Assembly: GCF_030817195.1 (NCBI RefSeq)
Contig: NZ_JAUSYZ010000001.1
Location: 3,348,001-3,412,000 of the forward strand
DNA from: Arthrobacter globiformis
GTDB lineage: Bacteria > Actinomycetota > Actinomycetes > Actinomycetales > Micrococcaceae
DNA length: 64,000 bases
Reading direction: 5' to 3'
The notes beneath the pieces are model-generated. The model saw only the letters and a list, made by a program, of their open reading frames with translations. It was not told the DNA's origin and searched no databases. A program made the translations under genes and the position numbers. Each line of letters opens with the position of its first letter. The first letter of the stretch is position 1. Positions 16,597-24,829 of the stretch are shown piece after piece.

Positions 16597-18402
16597 CTAC
16601 TTGGCTGCGTCCTCGGCCTTTTGGGGTACAGGCTCGGCCTTCTTGGCCTCGGGCTTGAAGTCGACGCCGGCCTCCTTGCGCTGCTGCACGGTGATGGGAG
16701 CCGGGGCGTCGGTCAGCGGGTCGTGGCCGCCGCCTGACTTCGGGAAGGCGATGACGTCGCGGATCGAGTCCACCCCCGCCAGCAGCGCCACCACGCGGTC
16801 CCAGCCGAAGGCGATGCCGCCGTGCGGCGGGGCGCCGTACTTGAAGCCCTCCAGCAGGAACCCGAACTTCGTCTGGGCATCGGCCTTGTCCAGGCCCATG
16901 AGCTCAAAGACGCGCTCCTGGACTTCGCGTTCGTGGATACGGATGGATCCGCCACCGATCTCGTTGCCGTTGCACACGATGTCGTAGGCGTAGGACAGGG
17001 CAGCCTCCGGGTCCTGGTCAAAGGTGTCCAGGAACTCCGGCTTCGGCGAGGTGAAGGCGTGGTGCACCGCGGTCCACTGGCCAGCGCCCACAGCCACGTC
17101 GCCCGACGCCACCGCGGCAGCGGCGGGTTCGAACATGGGGGCGTCCACCACCCAGCAGAAAGCCCACGCGTTGGGGTCGATCAGGCCGGTGCGGTGCCCG
17201 ATCTCAACGCGGGCAGCACCCAGCAGCGCGCGGGACGGGGTCTTCTCGCCGGCAGCGAAGAAGATGCAGTCGCCCGGCTTGGCGCCAACAGCGTCGGCCA
17301 GGCCGGCGCGTTCGGTCTCAGTGAGGTTCTTGGCCACGGGGCCCGCGAGCTCGCCGTCCTCCTTATAAAGGACGTAGGCCAGGCCCTTGGCGCCGCGCTG
17401 CTTGGCCCATTCCTGCCATGCATCGAGTGCGCGGCGGGCCTGCGAGGCACCGCCGGGCATGACGACGGCACCGACGTAGGGAGCCTTGAAGACGCCAAAG
17501 TTGGTGTCCTTGAAGAACTCGGTCAGTTCGGTCAGCTCCTGGCCGAACCGCAGGTCGGGCTTGTCCGACCCGAACCGGGCCATGGCGTCGGCGTAGGTGA
17601 TGCGCTGGATCGGCGTCGGGATTTCGACGTCGATCAGGTTCCAGACAGCCTTGACGATGTTCTCGCCGAGCCGGATGATGTCGTCCTGCTCGACGAAGCT
17701 GGCCTCGATGTCGAGCTGGGTGAACTCGGGCTGGCGGTCGGCGCGGAAGTCCTCATCGCGGTAGCAGCGGGCAATCTGGTAGTACTTCTCGAAGCCGCCC
17801 ACCTGCAGGAGCTGCTTGAACAGCTGCGGCGACTGCGGCAGCGCGTACCAGGAACCCGGCGCCAGGCGTGCGGGGACCAGGAAGTCACGGGCGCCTTCCG
17901 GCGTCGAACGCGTCAGGGTCGGCGTCTCAATTTCAACGAAGCCCTCTTCGTGCAGCAGCTCGCGGGCCACGCGGTTGGCCTCGGACCGGAGGCGGATGTT
18001 GCGGCTGGGGCCGGGGCGGCGCAGATCCAGGTAGCGGTGCTTGAGCCGGGCTTCCTCCCCCACTTCCACGTGCTCATCAATCTGGAAGGGGAGGGCGTCA
18101 GCGGTGTTGAGGATGACGACCTTGTCCGCCATGACCTCCACCTCGCCTGTGGCAAGGGCAGCGTTCTCGTTGCCTTCCGGGCGCTTGGAGACCGTACCGG
18201 TCACCTGGAGCACGTATTCGTTGCGCAGCCCGTGGAAGACCTCTTCCTCCCGGACCACCACCTGCGCCACGCCCGAGGCGTCACGCAGATCGACGAATGC
18301 GACACCACCGTGATCACGACGGCGGCCAACCCAGCCTGCCAGGGTTACGGTTTGTCCAATGTGCTCGGAGCGAAGGGATCCGAGGTCATGTGTGCGCAGC
18401 AC
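16597..18402 (-). CDS. aspS: Aspartate--tRNA ligase
   Basis: 601-residue bacterial-type class II synthetase. N-terminal OB-fold binds the anticodon (VTLAGWVGRRRDHGGVAFVDLRD, about 18-40). Motif 2 is in CYRDEDFRADRQPEFTQLD; the bacterial GAD insertion domain lies between about 300 and 420; motif 3 is GIAFGWDRV. The Lys/Glu/Ala-rich tail (KPEAKKAEPVPQKAEDAAK) is a small lineage extension. Whether it also charges tRNA-Asn depends on whether gatCAB occurs in the genome. Divergent from the APC permease. Confidence 0.98.
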   Translation of the reverse strand: MLRTHDLGSLRSEHIGQTVTLAGWVGRRRDHGGVAFVDLRDASGVAQVVVREEEVFHGLRNEYVLQVTGTVSKRPEGNENAALATGEVEVMADKVVILNTADALPFQIDEHVEVGEEARLKHRYLDLRRPGPSRNIRLRSEANRVARELLHEEGFVEIETPTLTRSTPEGARDFLVPARLAPGSWYALPQSPQLFKQLLQVGGFEKYYQIARCYRDEDFRADRQPEFTQLDIEASFVEQDDIIRLGENIVKAVWNLIDVEIPTPIQRITYADAMARFGSDKPDLRFGQELTELTEFFKDTNFGVFKAPYVGAVVMPGGASQARRALDAWQEWAKQRGAKGLAYVLYKEDGELAGPVAKNLTETERAGLADAVGAKPGDCIFFAAGEKTPSRALLGAARVEIGHRTGLIDPNAWAFCWVVDAPMFEPAAAAVASGDVAVGAGQWTAVHHAFTSPKPEFLDTFDQDPEAALSYAYDIVCNGNEIGGGSIRIHEREVQERVFELMGLDKADAQTKFGFLLEGFKYGAPPHGGIAFGWDRVVALLAGVDSIRDVIAFPKSGGGHDPLTDAPAPITVQQRKEAGVDFKPEAKKAEPVPQKAEDAAK

Positions 18403-18501
18403 AGCATTCCTTTCAGAAGGAAGACAGAATGAAGTTCAAATACGATCGTTGCGGAAACGATCCCGTCCGAGTTTACCCGTTTGAAAGGTTCCTGCCCCGC
18501 C

Positions 18502-19773
18502 ATGACCAAGCACCAGCCACTGCAACGAAGGCTCGGTGTGGCCGACGCAACAGCCATCGGGCTCGGATCCATGCTCGGGGCCGGCGTTTTTGTCGTCTTC
18601 GCACCGGCTGCCCGGCTGGCCGGAGAGCTGCTCCTCGTGGCCATAGCCCTGGCCGGCGCCGTGGCCTACTGCAACGCCGTCGCCTCGGCCCAGCTCGCGG
18701 CAAAGTATCCACAAAGCGGCGGCACGTACGTCTACGGGCGGAAGCAACTCGGCGAGTGGCCCGGCTTCCTCGCCGGCTGGGGTTTCGTGACCGGCAAGTC
18801 GGCCTCCTGCGCGGCCATGGCCCTGACCTTCGGCCAGTACGTTGCGCCGGGGTACGCCACCCCTGTGGCCATCGCAGCGGTCGCCGCACTGACCGGCGTG
18901 AACCTGCTGGGCATCACCCGGACTGCCTTCCTGACGCGCATCCTGCTGGCCGTGGTCCTGGCGACCCTGGCCTTCGTGGCCGCCGCGAGCATTCTGGGAC
19001 CGCATGTTCCCGACGGCGCGACAGTTTCCGGACAGGCCGGCAGCGGCTGGGGCATCCTGCCCGCCGCAGGCCTGGTGTTCTTCGCCTTTGCCGGGTACGC
19101 GCGCATCGCCACGCTTGGCGAGGAGGTGAAGGACCCGGCGCGGGTCATTCCGCGCGCCGTCCTCGGGGCCCTGGCCGGCGCCCTGGTGATCTACCTGCTG
19201 CTGGCGGCGCTGCTCCTGGCGCATCTTCCGGTGCACGTGCTGGCCTCCTCCACGGCGCCGCTGCTGGACGCCGTGGAACAGTCCCGGCTGGCCGCCGGGG
19301 CACCGGCCGTCCAGGCAGGCGCCGCCGCCGCCTCGCTCGGCGCTCTGCTCGCCCTCATCACCGGGGTGGGACGCACGGCCATGGCGATGGCCCGCGAACG
19401 CGACCTCCCGGGTCCCCTGGCCAGGGTGGGCGGTCGCCATCCGGTGCCGGTAACGGCCGAACTGGCGGTGGCCGCCGTCGTCGTTCTGTTGTTGCTGACC
19501 ACCGACGTGCTGACGGTGGTCGGCTTTTCCAGCTTCGGCGTCCTGCTGTATTACGCCGTGACGAATGCCGCCGCGTTCACGCTCAAGGACCGGCCCCGGC
19601 ACGCGCCCAAGTGGCTGAACGCCGCAGGGCTGGCCGGGTGCCTGGTCCTGGCATTCACCCTGCCGCCGGCCTCTGCCCTCGGCATGGCGGCGGTGATGGC
19701 CGCCGGACTCGCCGGCCGCGCCGCCGTCCTGGCGTTCCGGAAGCGGCGGCTGCGGCAGCCCGGGAAGCGGTAA
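18502..19773 (+). CDS. APC family amino acid permease
   Basis: 423-residue membrane protein with about 12 hydrophobic helices. The first helix carries the amino-acid-binding motif GLGSMLGAGVFV, and AKYPQSGGTYVYGRKQLGEWPGFLAGW is the conserved stretch of amino acid/polyamine antiporters. FAFAGYARIATLGEEVKDPARVIPRA matches the helix 6 region. ATG 18502 is chosen with GAAAGG upstream; a TTG at 18481 would overlap that ribosome site. Substrate cannot be read. Convergent with hisS. Confidence 0.9.
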   Translation: MTKHQPLQRRLGVADATAIGLGSMLGAGVFVVFAPAARLAGELLLVAIALAGAVAYCNAVASAQLAAKYPQSGGTYVYGRKQLGEWPGFLAGWGFVTGKSASCAAMALTFGQYVAPGYATPVAIAAVAALTGVNLLGITRTAFLTRILLAVVLATLAFVAAASILGPHVPDGATVSGQAGSGWGILPAAGLVFFAFAGYARIATLGEEVKDPARVIPRAVLGALAGALVIYLLLAALLLAHLPVHVLASSTAPLLDAVEQSRLAAGAPAVQAGAAAASLGALLALITGVGRTAMAMARERDLPGPLARVGGRHPVPVTAELAVAAVVVLLLLTTDVLTVVGFSSFGVLLYYAVTNAAAFTLKDRPRHAPKWLNAAGLAGCLVLAFTLPPASALGMAAVMAAGLAGRAAVLAFRKRRLRQPGKR

Positions 19774-19803
19774 CTCAGGAAGCGGGCGCTCAGGAAGCGG
19801 GCG
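19774..19803. repeat. Two tandem copies of a 15-bp unit
   Basis: CTCAGGAAGCGGGCG occurs twice head to tail between the permease stop and the hisS stop, and a related GGGAAGCGG lies just before. The second copy contains the hisS stop codon, so the C-terminus of HisRS was probably set by the duplication. Confidence 0.75.
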
Positions 19804-21142
19804 CGGCGACGACCTGGACGTGAATGTCCTCGTCCGACGGCGTCCACGTCGCCGGATCGGCGTCCACCTGCACGCCGGAGCGGATGTCCTTGACCTGGTG
19901 CTTGCCGTCCTCGTCCGTGAACCAGACGAAGGGGATGCCGCGCCGGTCCGCGAACTTGATCTGCTTGCCGAACTTCTCTGCCTTGGCGGCCACCTCGGCG
20001 GCGATGCCGCGGCTGCGCAGCTCCGTGGCCACGTCCTGGGCCTCGCCCCAGCTCTCGTCCGAGGTGAGCGCCACAAACACCGCCGTGGGCACGGAACGGG
20101 AAGCCTTGGCCAGGTCCTGGCTGAGGATGCGCGAGACCAGCCGGGTCACGCCGATGGACAGTCCGACGCCGGGGAACTTCCGGTTGCCTTTGCTCGCCAG
20201 GGCGTCGTAGCGGCCGCCGGAGCAGATCGAGCCGAGCTGCTCGTGGCCCACCAGGACGGTTTCCACGACAGTTCCGGTGTAGTAGTCCAGTCCGCGGGCA
20301 ATGCTAAGGTCCGCGACAACCTTGCCGGGGACCCGCTTCACGGCCGCCTCGATCACCTGTTCGAGTTCGTTCAGGCCCTCTTCCAGGAGGTCGTTGCTGA
20401 CCCCGAGCGAGCGGACCTGCGCAACGAAGGACGTGTCCTCGGTCTTGATGCCGGCCAGCTTCAGGGCCGCCTGTGCCTGCTCGTCGGTGGCGCCGAGCTC
20501 GGACTTGAGGAGTTCAGCCACCTTGTCCGGTCCGATTTTCTCCAGCTTGTCGATGCTGCGCAGCACTCCGGCGGTGTCGGGCAGACCGATGCCGCGGTAG
20601 AAGCCCTCCGCAAGCTTCCTGTTGTTGATGCGCAGCCGGAACTCCGGAATCGGGAGGGCGCCCAGCGCCTCGGCGATGACCAGGGCGATCTCGACGTCGT
20701 AGCGGAAGGGCAGCTCGCCGTCGCCCACCACGTCGATGTCCGCCTGGGTGAACTCGCGGGCGCGGCCTTCCTGCGGCCGTTCCCCGCGCCAGACCTTCTG
20801 GATCTGGTAGCGGCGGAACGGGAAGGCCAGGTAGCCGGCGTTTTCCACGACGTACCGGGCGAAGGGCACGGTGAGGTCGAAGTGCAGGGCCAGGGCGTGC
20901 GGATCGTGCTTGCCCTTCGCGTCCTCTCCCTCATCGTCCTGGAGCCGGCTCAGCCCGTAGACCTCTTTGTCGATCTCGCCCTTGCGCAGCAGCTGGCCGA
21001 CAGTTTCCACGGCGCGGGTCTCGATGGAGCCGAAACCGTGCAGCTCGAACGTGCGGCGCAGCGAGTCCAGGACATGCTGCTCCACCAGCCGCTCCTCGGG
21101 AAGCCACTCGGGGAATCCGGACAGGGAGGCGGTGCGTGCCAT
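19790..21142 (-). CDS. hisS: Histidine--tRNA ligase
   Basis: 450-residue class II synthetase. Histidine-specific motifs are visible: motif 2 region RYQIQKVWRGERPQEGRAREFTQ-like (from about 110), histidine A motif LDYYTGTVVE, GGRYDAL and GVGLSIGVTRL (motif 3). C-terminal anticodon-binding domain follows from AVFVALTS. ATG 21142 has GAGGAGAAACTCCACC upstream. Core gene next to the cyclophilin and relA, as in other Actinobacteria. No T-box-like leader was recognised upstream. Confidence 0.98.
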   Translation of the reverse strand: MARTASLSGFPEWLPEERLVEQHVLDSLRRTFELHGFGSIETRAVETVGQLLRKGEIDKEVYGLSRLQDDEGEDAKGKHDPHALALHFDLTVPFARYVVENAGYLAFPFRRYQIQKVWRGERPQEGRAREFTQADIDVVGDGELPFRYDVEIALVIAEALGALPIPEFRLRINNRKLAEGFYRGIGLPDTAGVLRSIDKLEKIGPDKVAELLKSELGATDEQAQAALKLAGIKTEDTSFVAQVRSLGVSNDLLEEGLNELEQVIEAAVKRVPGKVVADLSIARGLDYYTGTVVETVLVGHEQLGSICSGGRYDALASKGNRKFPGVGLSIGVTRLVSRILSQDLAKASRSVPTAVFVALTSDESWGEAQDVATELRSRGIAAEVAAKAEKFGKQIKFADRRGIPFVWFTDEDGKHQVKDIRSGVQVDADPATWTPSDEDIHVQVVAAPAS

Positions 21143-21248
21143 GGTGGAGTTTCTCCTCAGGTAAACGAAGGCCGGAGCCGCTGCGCCATGTTCCGCGTCG
21201 CTATTTGAATCAAACAGCTGCGGCAGCGGCGGGAGTCCAGCCTGTTCT

Positions 21249-21280
21249 GCATAAACTTATGTGCGGCAGTCAGTTTATGC
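21249..21280. promoter_or_regulatory. Inverted repeat between hisS and the cyclophilin gene
   Basis: Perfect 9-bp arms GCATAAACT / AGTTTATGC separated by 14 bases, an unusually A+T-rich spot in a 272-base gap between divergent genes. It could be an operator or an mRNA hairpin in the cyclophilin leader, about 135 bases before the GTG. No regulator can be named. Confidence 0.4.
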
Positions 21281-21414
21281 TTTCGGCGCCTGCATCTCTA
21301 ATGCGGGAGACCGGCGGTGGCGGGCTGCCGCAGTTCAAATCTGCAGCAGCGCAATCTGCAGCCGGGGATGCCTTCAGGGGCCTGCCCGGGCAGTCCGATC
21401 GATGAGGAGGACCC

Positions 21415-22233
21415 GTGGCGGCCAGTCCACGCGAAACACGCGAAGCCAAGAGGCGCATCCAGCAGATGGAAGCCAAACGCGAGCTTCGGCGTGACCAGGA
21501 GAAGCGCCGCAAGCGGGACAACCTGGTAGCGGGAGGTGCGGCGGCCGCAGCGGTGGTGCTCGCCGTCGTGCTTCAGCTGACGGTGTTTGCCGGGAACCCC
21601 ACCGAAGAGGAATTTGCTGCTGCCGAGGCTGGCCTTGCCACGCCGTCAGCCTCCCCTTCCGCCTCCGCCACTCCGACTGCGGCGCAGACGAACGCGGCGA
21701 ACATCCCCAAGCCCGCGACGGCGGCCGGCAAGACGTTCACCGGCTCACTGAAGCTGAATAGCGGCACCTTGGGCGTGCAGCTGGACGGCTCCAAGGCCCC
21801 GCAGGCAGCCGCCGTGTTCAAGTCCCTGGCTGACCAGAACTACTACAAGGGCATCAGCTGCCACCGGCTCACCACCGCCGAGAACTTCGGCGTCTTGCAG
21901 TGCGGCTCCAAGACCGGCGATGGCCAGGGCGACCCCAATTACACCTGGGGGCCGCTGGAGAACACGCCGGCAGACAACAAGTACCCTGCCGGCACCATTG
22001 CGGTGGCCCGCACGGGCAACAACGCCTACGGCAACGGCACGCAGTTCTTCATCGTCTACAAGGACACCGTCATCCCGGCCGACTCCGCCGGCGGCTACAC
22101 CATCGTGGGCAAGGTGACGTCGGGCCTGGATGTCGTGACGAAGATTGCGGCTGCCGGTCTTAAGACCGGCGAAAGCGACACGGACGGCGCACCTGCGGAA
22201 GCAGTCACGATAGACTCGTTTTCTCTGAAGTAG
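21415..22233 (+). CDS. Membrane-anchored peptidyl-prolyl cis-trans isomerase, cyclophilin type
   Basis: 272 residues: a basic coiled-coil N-terminus (RETREAKRRIQQMEAKREL), one transmembrane helix at about 41-61, an Ala/Ser/Pro/Thr-rich linker, then a cyclophilin domain from about 100. Seen are KSLADQNYYKGISCHRLT, GTIAVARTGNNAYGNGTQFFIVYKD and the final GYTIVGKVTSGLDVV. The catalytic Arg equivalent is in CHRL and the FFI motif is intact. It would fold proteins outside the membrane. GTG 21415 follows GAGGAGG by five bases. Matches the ppiB-like gene near relA/hisS in mycobacteria. Confidence 0.93.
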   Translation: MAASPRETREAKRRIQQMEAKRELRRDQEKRRKRDNLVAGGAAAAAVVLAVVLQLTVFAGNPTEEEFAAAEAGLATPSASPSASATPTAAQTNAANIPKPATAAGKTFTGSLKLNSGTLGVQLDGSKAPQAAAVFKSLADQNYYKGISCHRLTTAENFGVLQCGSKTGDGQGDPNYTWGPLENTPADNKYPAGTIAVARTGNNAYGNGTQFFIVYKDTVIPADSAGGYTIVGKVTSGLDVVTKIAAAGLKTGESDTDGAPAEAVTIDSFSLK

Positions 22234-22305
22234 GAACGTTGTGGCGCCAGCCGCCACGGGCGACCTATGAACGAGTATCTTCCTCCAAGCGAAAGACTTT
22301 TAGCG

Positions 22306-23958
22306 GTGACAGACAGTCAGAAATCCGACGAAACAGCAGCCGAAGTGACCGAGGTCCAGGCTTCCCCCGAATCAGTGGAAACGGCACAGTCCGTGGATAC
22401 GGCCGAGCCTGCGGAGGCGGCGGGGCCGGCGGGTGAGGCGCAGGCCGACGCCCCGCAGCCCGAAGAGGCTGCGCCGGCGGAGGCTGCGCCGGCGGAGGCT
22501 GCGCCGGAGGTGACTGCGCAGCCCGAGGCGACGCAGGAAAGCCCGCAGCCCGAAGCTGCGCAGGAAGCACCGGCACCTAGCCCGGCACCGTCACCGCGTC
22601 CGACGCCGGCACCCCGGCCCGCGCCGACGCCGGCAGCGTTTGCTGGCCGGCCCAAGGCCGGCCCTGCTGCCACTGTAGCGCCGGTGCAGGCACCGCCCGC
22701 CACGTCGCTGGCCGAAGCCGCCCGTTGGGGCCGCGTTGAGGGCGACGGCCACGTGTTCCTGACCATCGACGGGGAGGAGCACCCGGTCGGCCAGTACCCG
22801 GACGTCAGCAACGACGAGGCCCTGGCCTACTTCGCACGGAAGTATGACGACGTCGTCGCCCAGATTGTCCTGCTGGAACAGCGCGTGGCCTCGAAGGCCC
22901 CGACCACGGACATGCAGAAAACCGTGACGCACCTGCGCGAGCAGCTCGCTGAACGGAACATGGTGGGCGACATCCGCTCCGCGGAGGGCCGGCTGGACAC
23001 CCTGTCCACCCAGATCACCGAGCTGGAGAAGGCGGAAAAGGCACAGCACGACGCCGTTCGAGCCGCCGAACTGGCCGCCCGTGAGGCCATCGTGGCCGAG
23101 GCCGAGGCCATCTCCGGCACCGATCCGGCCCAGGTGCAGTGGAAGACGTCCAGCGCGCGCATGAACGAGCTGTTTGAAAGCTGGAAGACCGCGCAGAAGA
23201 GCGGAGTACGGCTGGGCCGCAGCAACGAGGACGCACTGTGGAAGCGTTTCCGTGCCGCCCGGACCGTCTTTGACCGGCACCGCCGCGCCTACTTCTCCCA
23301 GCTGGACAGCAACAACTCGGCGGCGAAGGCTGCGAAGGAGAAGTTGATTGCGGAGGCCGAGGCGCTGTCGACGTCCACCGACTGGGGCTTCGCCGCCGGC
23401 GAATACCGCCGGCTGATGGACGAGTGGAAGGCATCGCCGCGTGCCAGCCGCAAGGATGACGACGCTCTGTGGGCCCGGTTCCGCGCCGCGCAGGACGTCT
23501 TCTTCAGCTCGCGCCAGGCTGCCAACGACGAGATCGACCAGGAGTACGCCGCCAACCTTAGGGTCAAGGAGGCGCTCCTCGAGGAGGCATCGTCCATCGT
23601 TCCGGTCAAGGACATCGCGGCCGCCAAGAAGGCCCTGCAGTCCATCCACGACCGCTGGGAAGTGGCCGGCAAGGTTCCGCGGGCGGACATGGGCCGGATC
23701 GAAGGCGCGTTGCGCCGGATCGAGGATGCAGTCCGCCAGGCCGAGGACGAGAAGTGGCAGCGCTCCAACCCGGAGACCAAGGCGCGAACCAACAGCGCCT
23801 TGAGCCAGCTCGAATCCGCCATCGCCGGCCTGAAGGATGACCTGGCCGACGCAGAGAAGGCAGGCGACCAGCGCAAGATCAAGGCCGCAAGGGAAGCCCT
23901 TGAAGCCCGCCAGGCATGGCTGGACCAGATCCAGCGGTCAGCGAGCGAGCTCTCCTAG
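22306..23958 (+). CDS. DUF349 domain-containing coiled-coil protein
   Basis: About 550 residues. The first 130 are a disordered Ala/Glu/Pro-rich segment; then come a short conserved domain (WGRVEGDGHVFLTIDGEEHPVGQYPD) and several helical DUF349 repeats recognisable by W-x(3-4)-G and DALWKRFRAARTVFD / DALWARFRAAQDVFF. Function is not established. Start: GTG 22306 (VTDSQKSDE) is preferred; ATG 22267 in frame is an alternative adding 13 residues. Neither has a strong ribosome site. It lies 72 bases after the cyclophilin stop and ends before a strong hairpin. Confidence 0.85.
   Translation: MTDSQKSDETAAEVTEVQASPESVETAQSVDTAEPAEAAGPAGEAQADAPQPEEAAPAEAAPAEAAPEVTAQPEATQESPQPEAAQEAPAPSPAPSPRPTPAPRPAPTPAAFAGRPKAGPAATVAPVQAPPATSLAEAARWGRVEGDGHVFLTIDGEEHPVGQYPDVSNDEALAYFARKYDDVVAQIVLLEQRVASKAPTTDMQKTVTHLREQLAERNMVGDIRSAEGRLDTLSTQITELEKAEKAQHDAVRAAELAAREAIVAEAEAISGTDPAQVQWKTSSARMNELFESWKTAQKSGVRLGRSNEDALWKRFRAARTVFDRHRRAYFSQLDSNNSAAKAAKEKLIAEAEALSTSTDWGFAAGEYRRLMDEWKASPRASRKDDDALWARFRAAQDVFFSSRQAANDEIDQEYAANLRVKEALLEEASSIVPVKDIAAAKKALQSIHDRWEVAGKVPRADMGRIEGALRRIEDAVRQAEDEKWQRSNPETKARTNSALSQLESAIAGLKDDLADAEKAGDQRKIKAAREALEARQAWLDQIQRSASELS
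22465..22509 (+). repeat. Three tandem 15-bp units inside the DUF349 gene
   Basis: GAGGCTGCGCCGGCG in three consecutive copies (last one GCCGGAG) encode EAAPA repeats in the disordered N-terminal region. Likely length-variable between strains. Confidence 0.8.
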
Positions 23959-23989
23959 GCAGGATCTGCTCTCCTCAGCAGGACGAGGA

Positions 23990-24031
23990 AAGGCCCCGTT
24001 CCGGTTATCCACATAGCCGGAACGGGGCCTT
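23990..24031 (+). terminator. Strong hairpin terminator after the DUF349 gene
   Basis: Perfect 15-bp stem AAGGCCCCGTTCCGG / CCGGAACGGGGCCTT with a 12-base loop. There is little T-tract on either strand, as often in high-G+C Actinobacteria. Confidence 0.8.
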
Positions 24032-24064
24032 ACCCGTTAAGGCCGCTTCCGGCAGGATGACGGA

Positions 24065-24829
24065 ATGGCACCGTTCTCGCAGCCCCCTGTTTCGCAGACA
24101 CCTGCATTCCAGGCCCATGCCTCCCAAGTCCGGGGCGATTCCCCGTGTCCGGACTCCCCCGCACAACTGCTGGAGCTCTATTCGCCGGGGCTGCCCTTCA
24201 CTTGGCCCGAGCTCCAGTCCATGGCGGCCGACGGTGTGCTCACCCAGCTCTATCAGCACGGCTACACGGTTCCCGGGACTGCAGCCTCCCCGCAGCTGCG
24301 GGCACGCGCCGCGGCCCACGGGGTTCCGGCCCCGGTCCGGCGGCGCGTGGTGGCGGGCAGGATGACGGCGGCCTGGATTTACGGCTGCGCCCGCGAGCCG
24401 GACCGGCTGGCCCTCCTGGTGGACGCCAAACGCCGGATTTCCAGCCTTCGCTCCACCCGCGGCTGTACGCTCCACGAGGTCCGGCTGGGTCCGTTCGACG
24501 TCGTCAGCCTGGGCGGCCTGATGGTCTCCAGTCCGCTCCGGACAGCACTGGACATCGCCTTGCATGTGGAGACCGAGAGGGCAGTTCCGGCCCTGCGGCT
24601 GCTCCTGGCGAAGCCCGAACTCGACGTCAGGCTCCGGCTCCTGGTGCTGGCGGTCGAGGCGATGCCCCGGCTGCCGCACAAGAACGCAGCCCTGGAGAAG
24701 CTCTCGCTGCTAGCTTCTCCGGCGGTTGCCCGTGGTCCGGTAGACGTCGAACACCCCGTCGATCCGACGTACAGCACTGAGCACGTGGCTGAGGTACTTG
24801 GGGTCGCCCATCTCGAAGGCAAACTTTGA
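24065..24829 (+). CDS. AbiEi-like (type IV antitoxin family) protein, no toxin beside it
   Basis: 254-residue protein resembling the AbiEi family of actinobacterial chromosomes: a winged-helix-like start (FTWPELQSMAADGVLTQLYQHGYTV), then GRMTAAWIYGCAREPDRLALLVDAKRRISSLRSTRG, LHEVRLGPFDVVSLGG and SSPLRTALDIAL. No AbiEii nucleotidyltransferase lies nearby, so it is an orphan here and may be an ordinary regulator. Its last 120 bases overlap the end of relA on the other strand; the tail after about residue 215 is antisense relA sequence, so a lost original stop is possible. Confidence 0.65.
   Translation: MAPFSQPPVSQTPAFQAHASQVRGDSPCPDSPAQLLELYSPGLPFTWPELQSMAADGVLTQLYQHGYTVPGTAASPQLRARAAAHGVPAPVRRRVVAGRMTAAWIYGCAREPDRLALLVDAKRRISSLRSTRGCTLHEVRLGPFDVVSLGGLMVSSPLRTALDIALHVETERAVPALRLLLAKPELDVRLRLLVLAVEAMPRLPHKNAALEKLSLLASPAVARGPVDVEHPVDPTYSTEHVAEVLGVAHLEGKL

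Noticed and set aside
21143..21414. T-box riboswitch for hisS
   Set aside because: No specifier loop or T-box sequence; the gap looks like a normal divergent promoter region.
22465..22509. CRISPR-like repeat
   Set aside because: Tandem 15-bp coding units with no spacers.
24065..24829. Complete type IV toxin-antitoxin system
   Set aside because: No AbiEii-like nucleotidyltransferase next to it.
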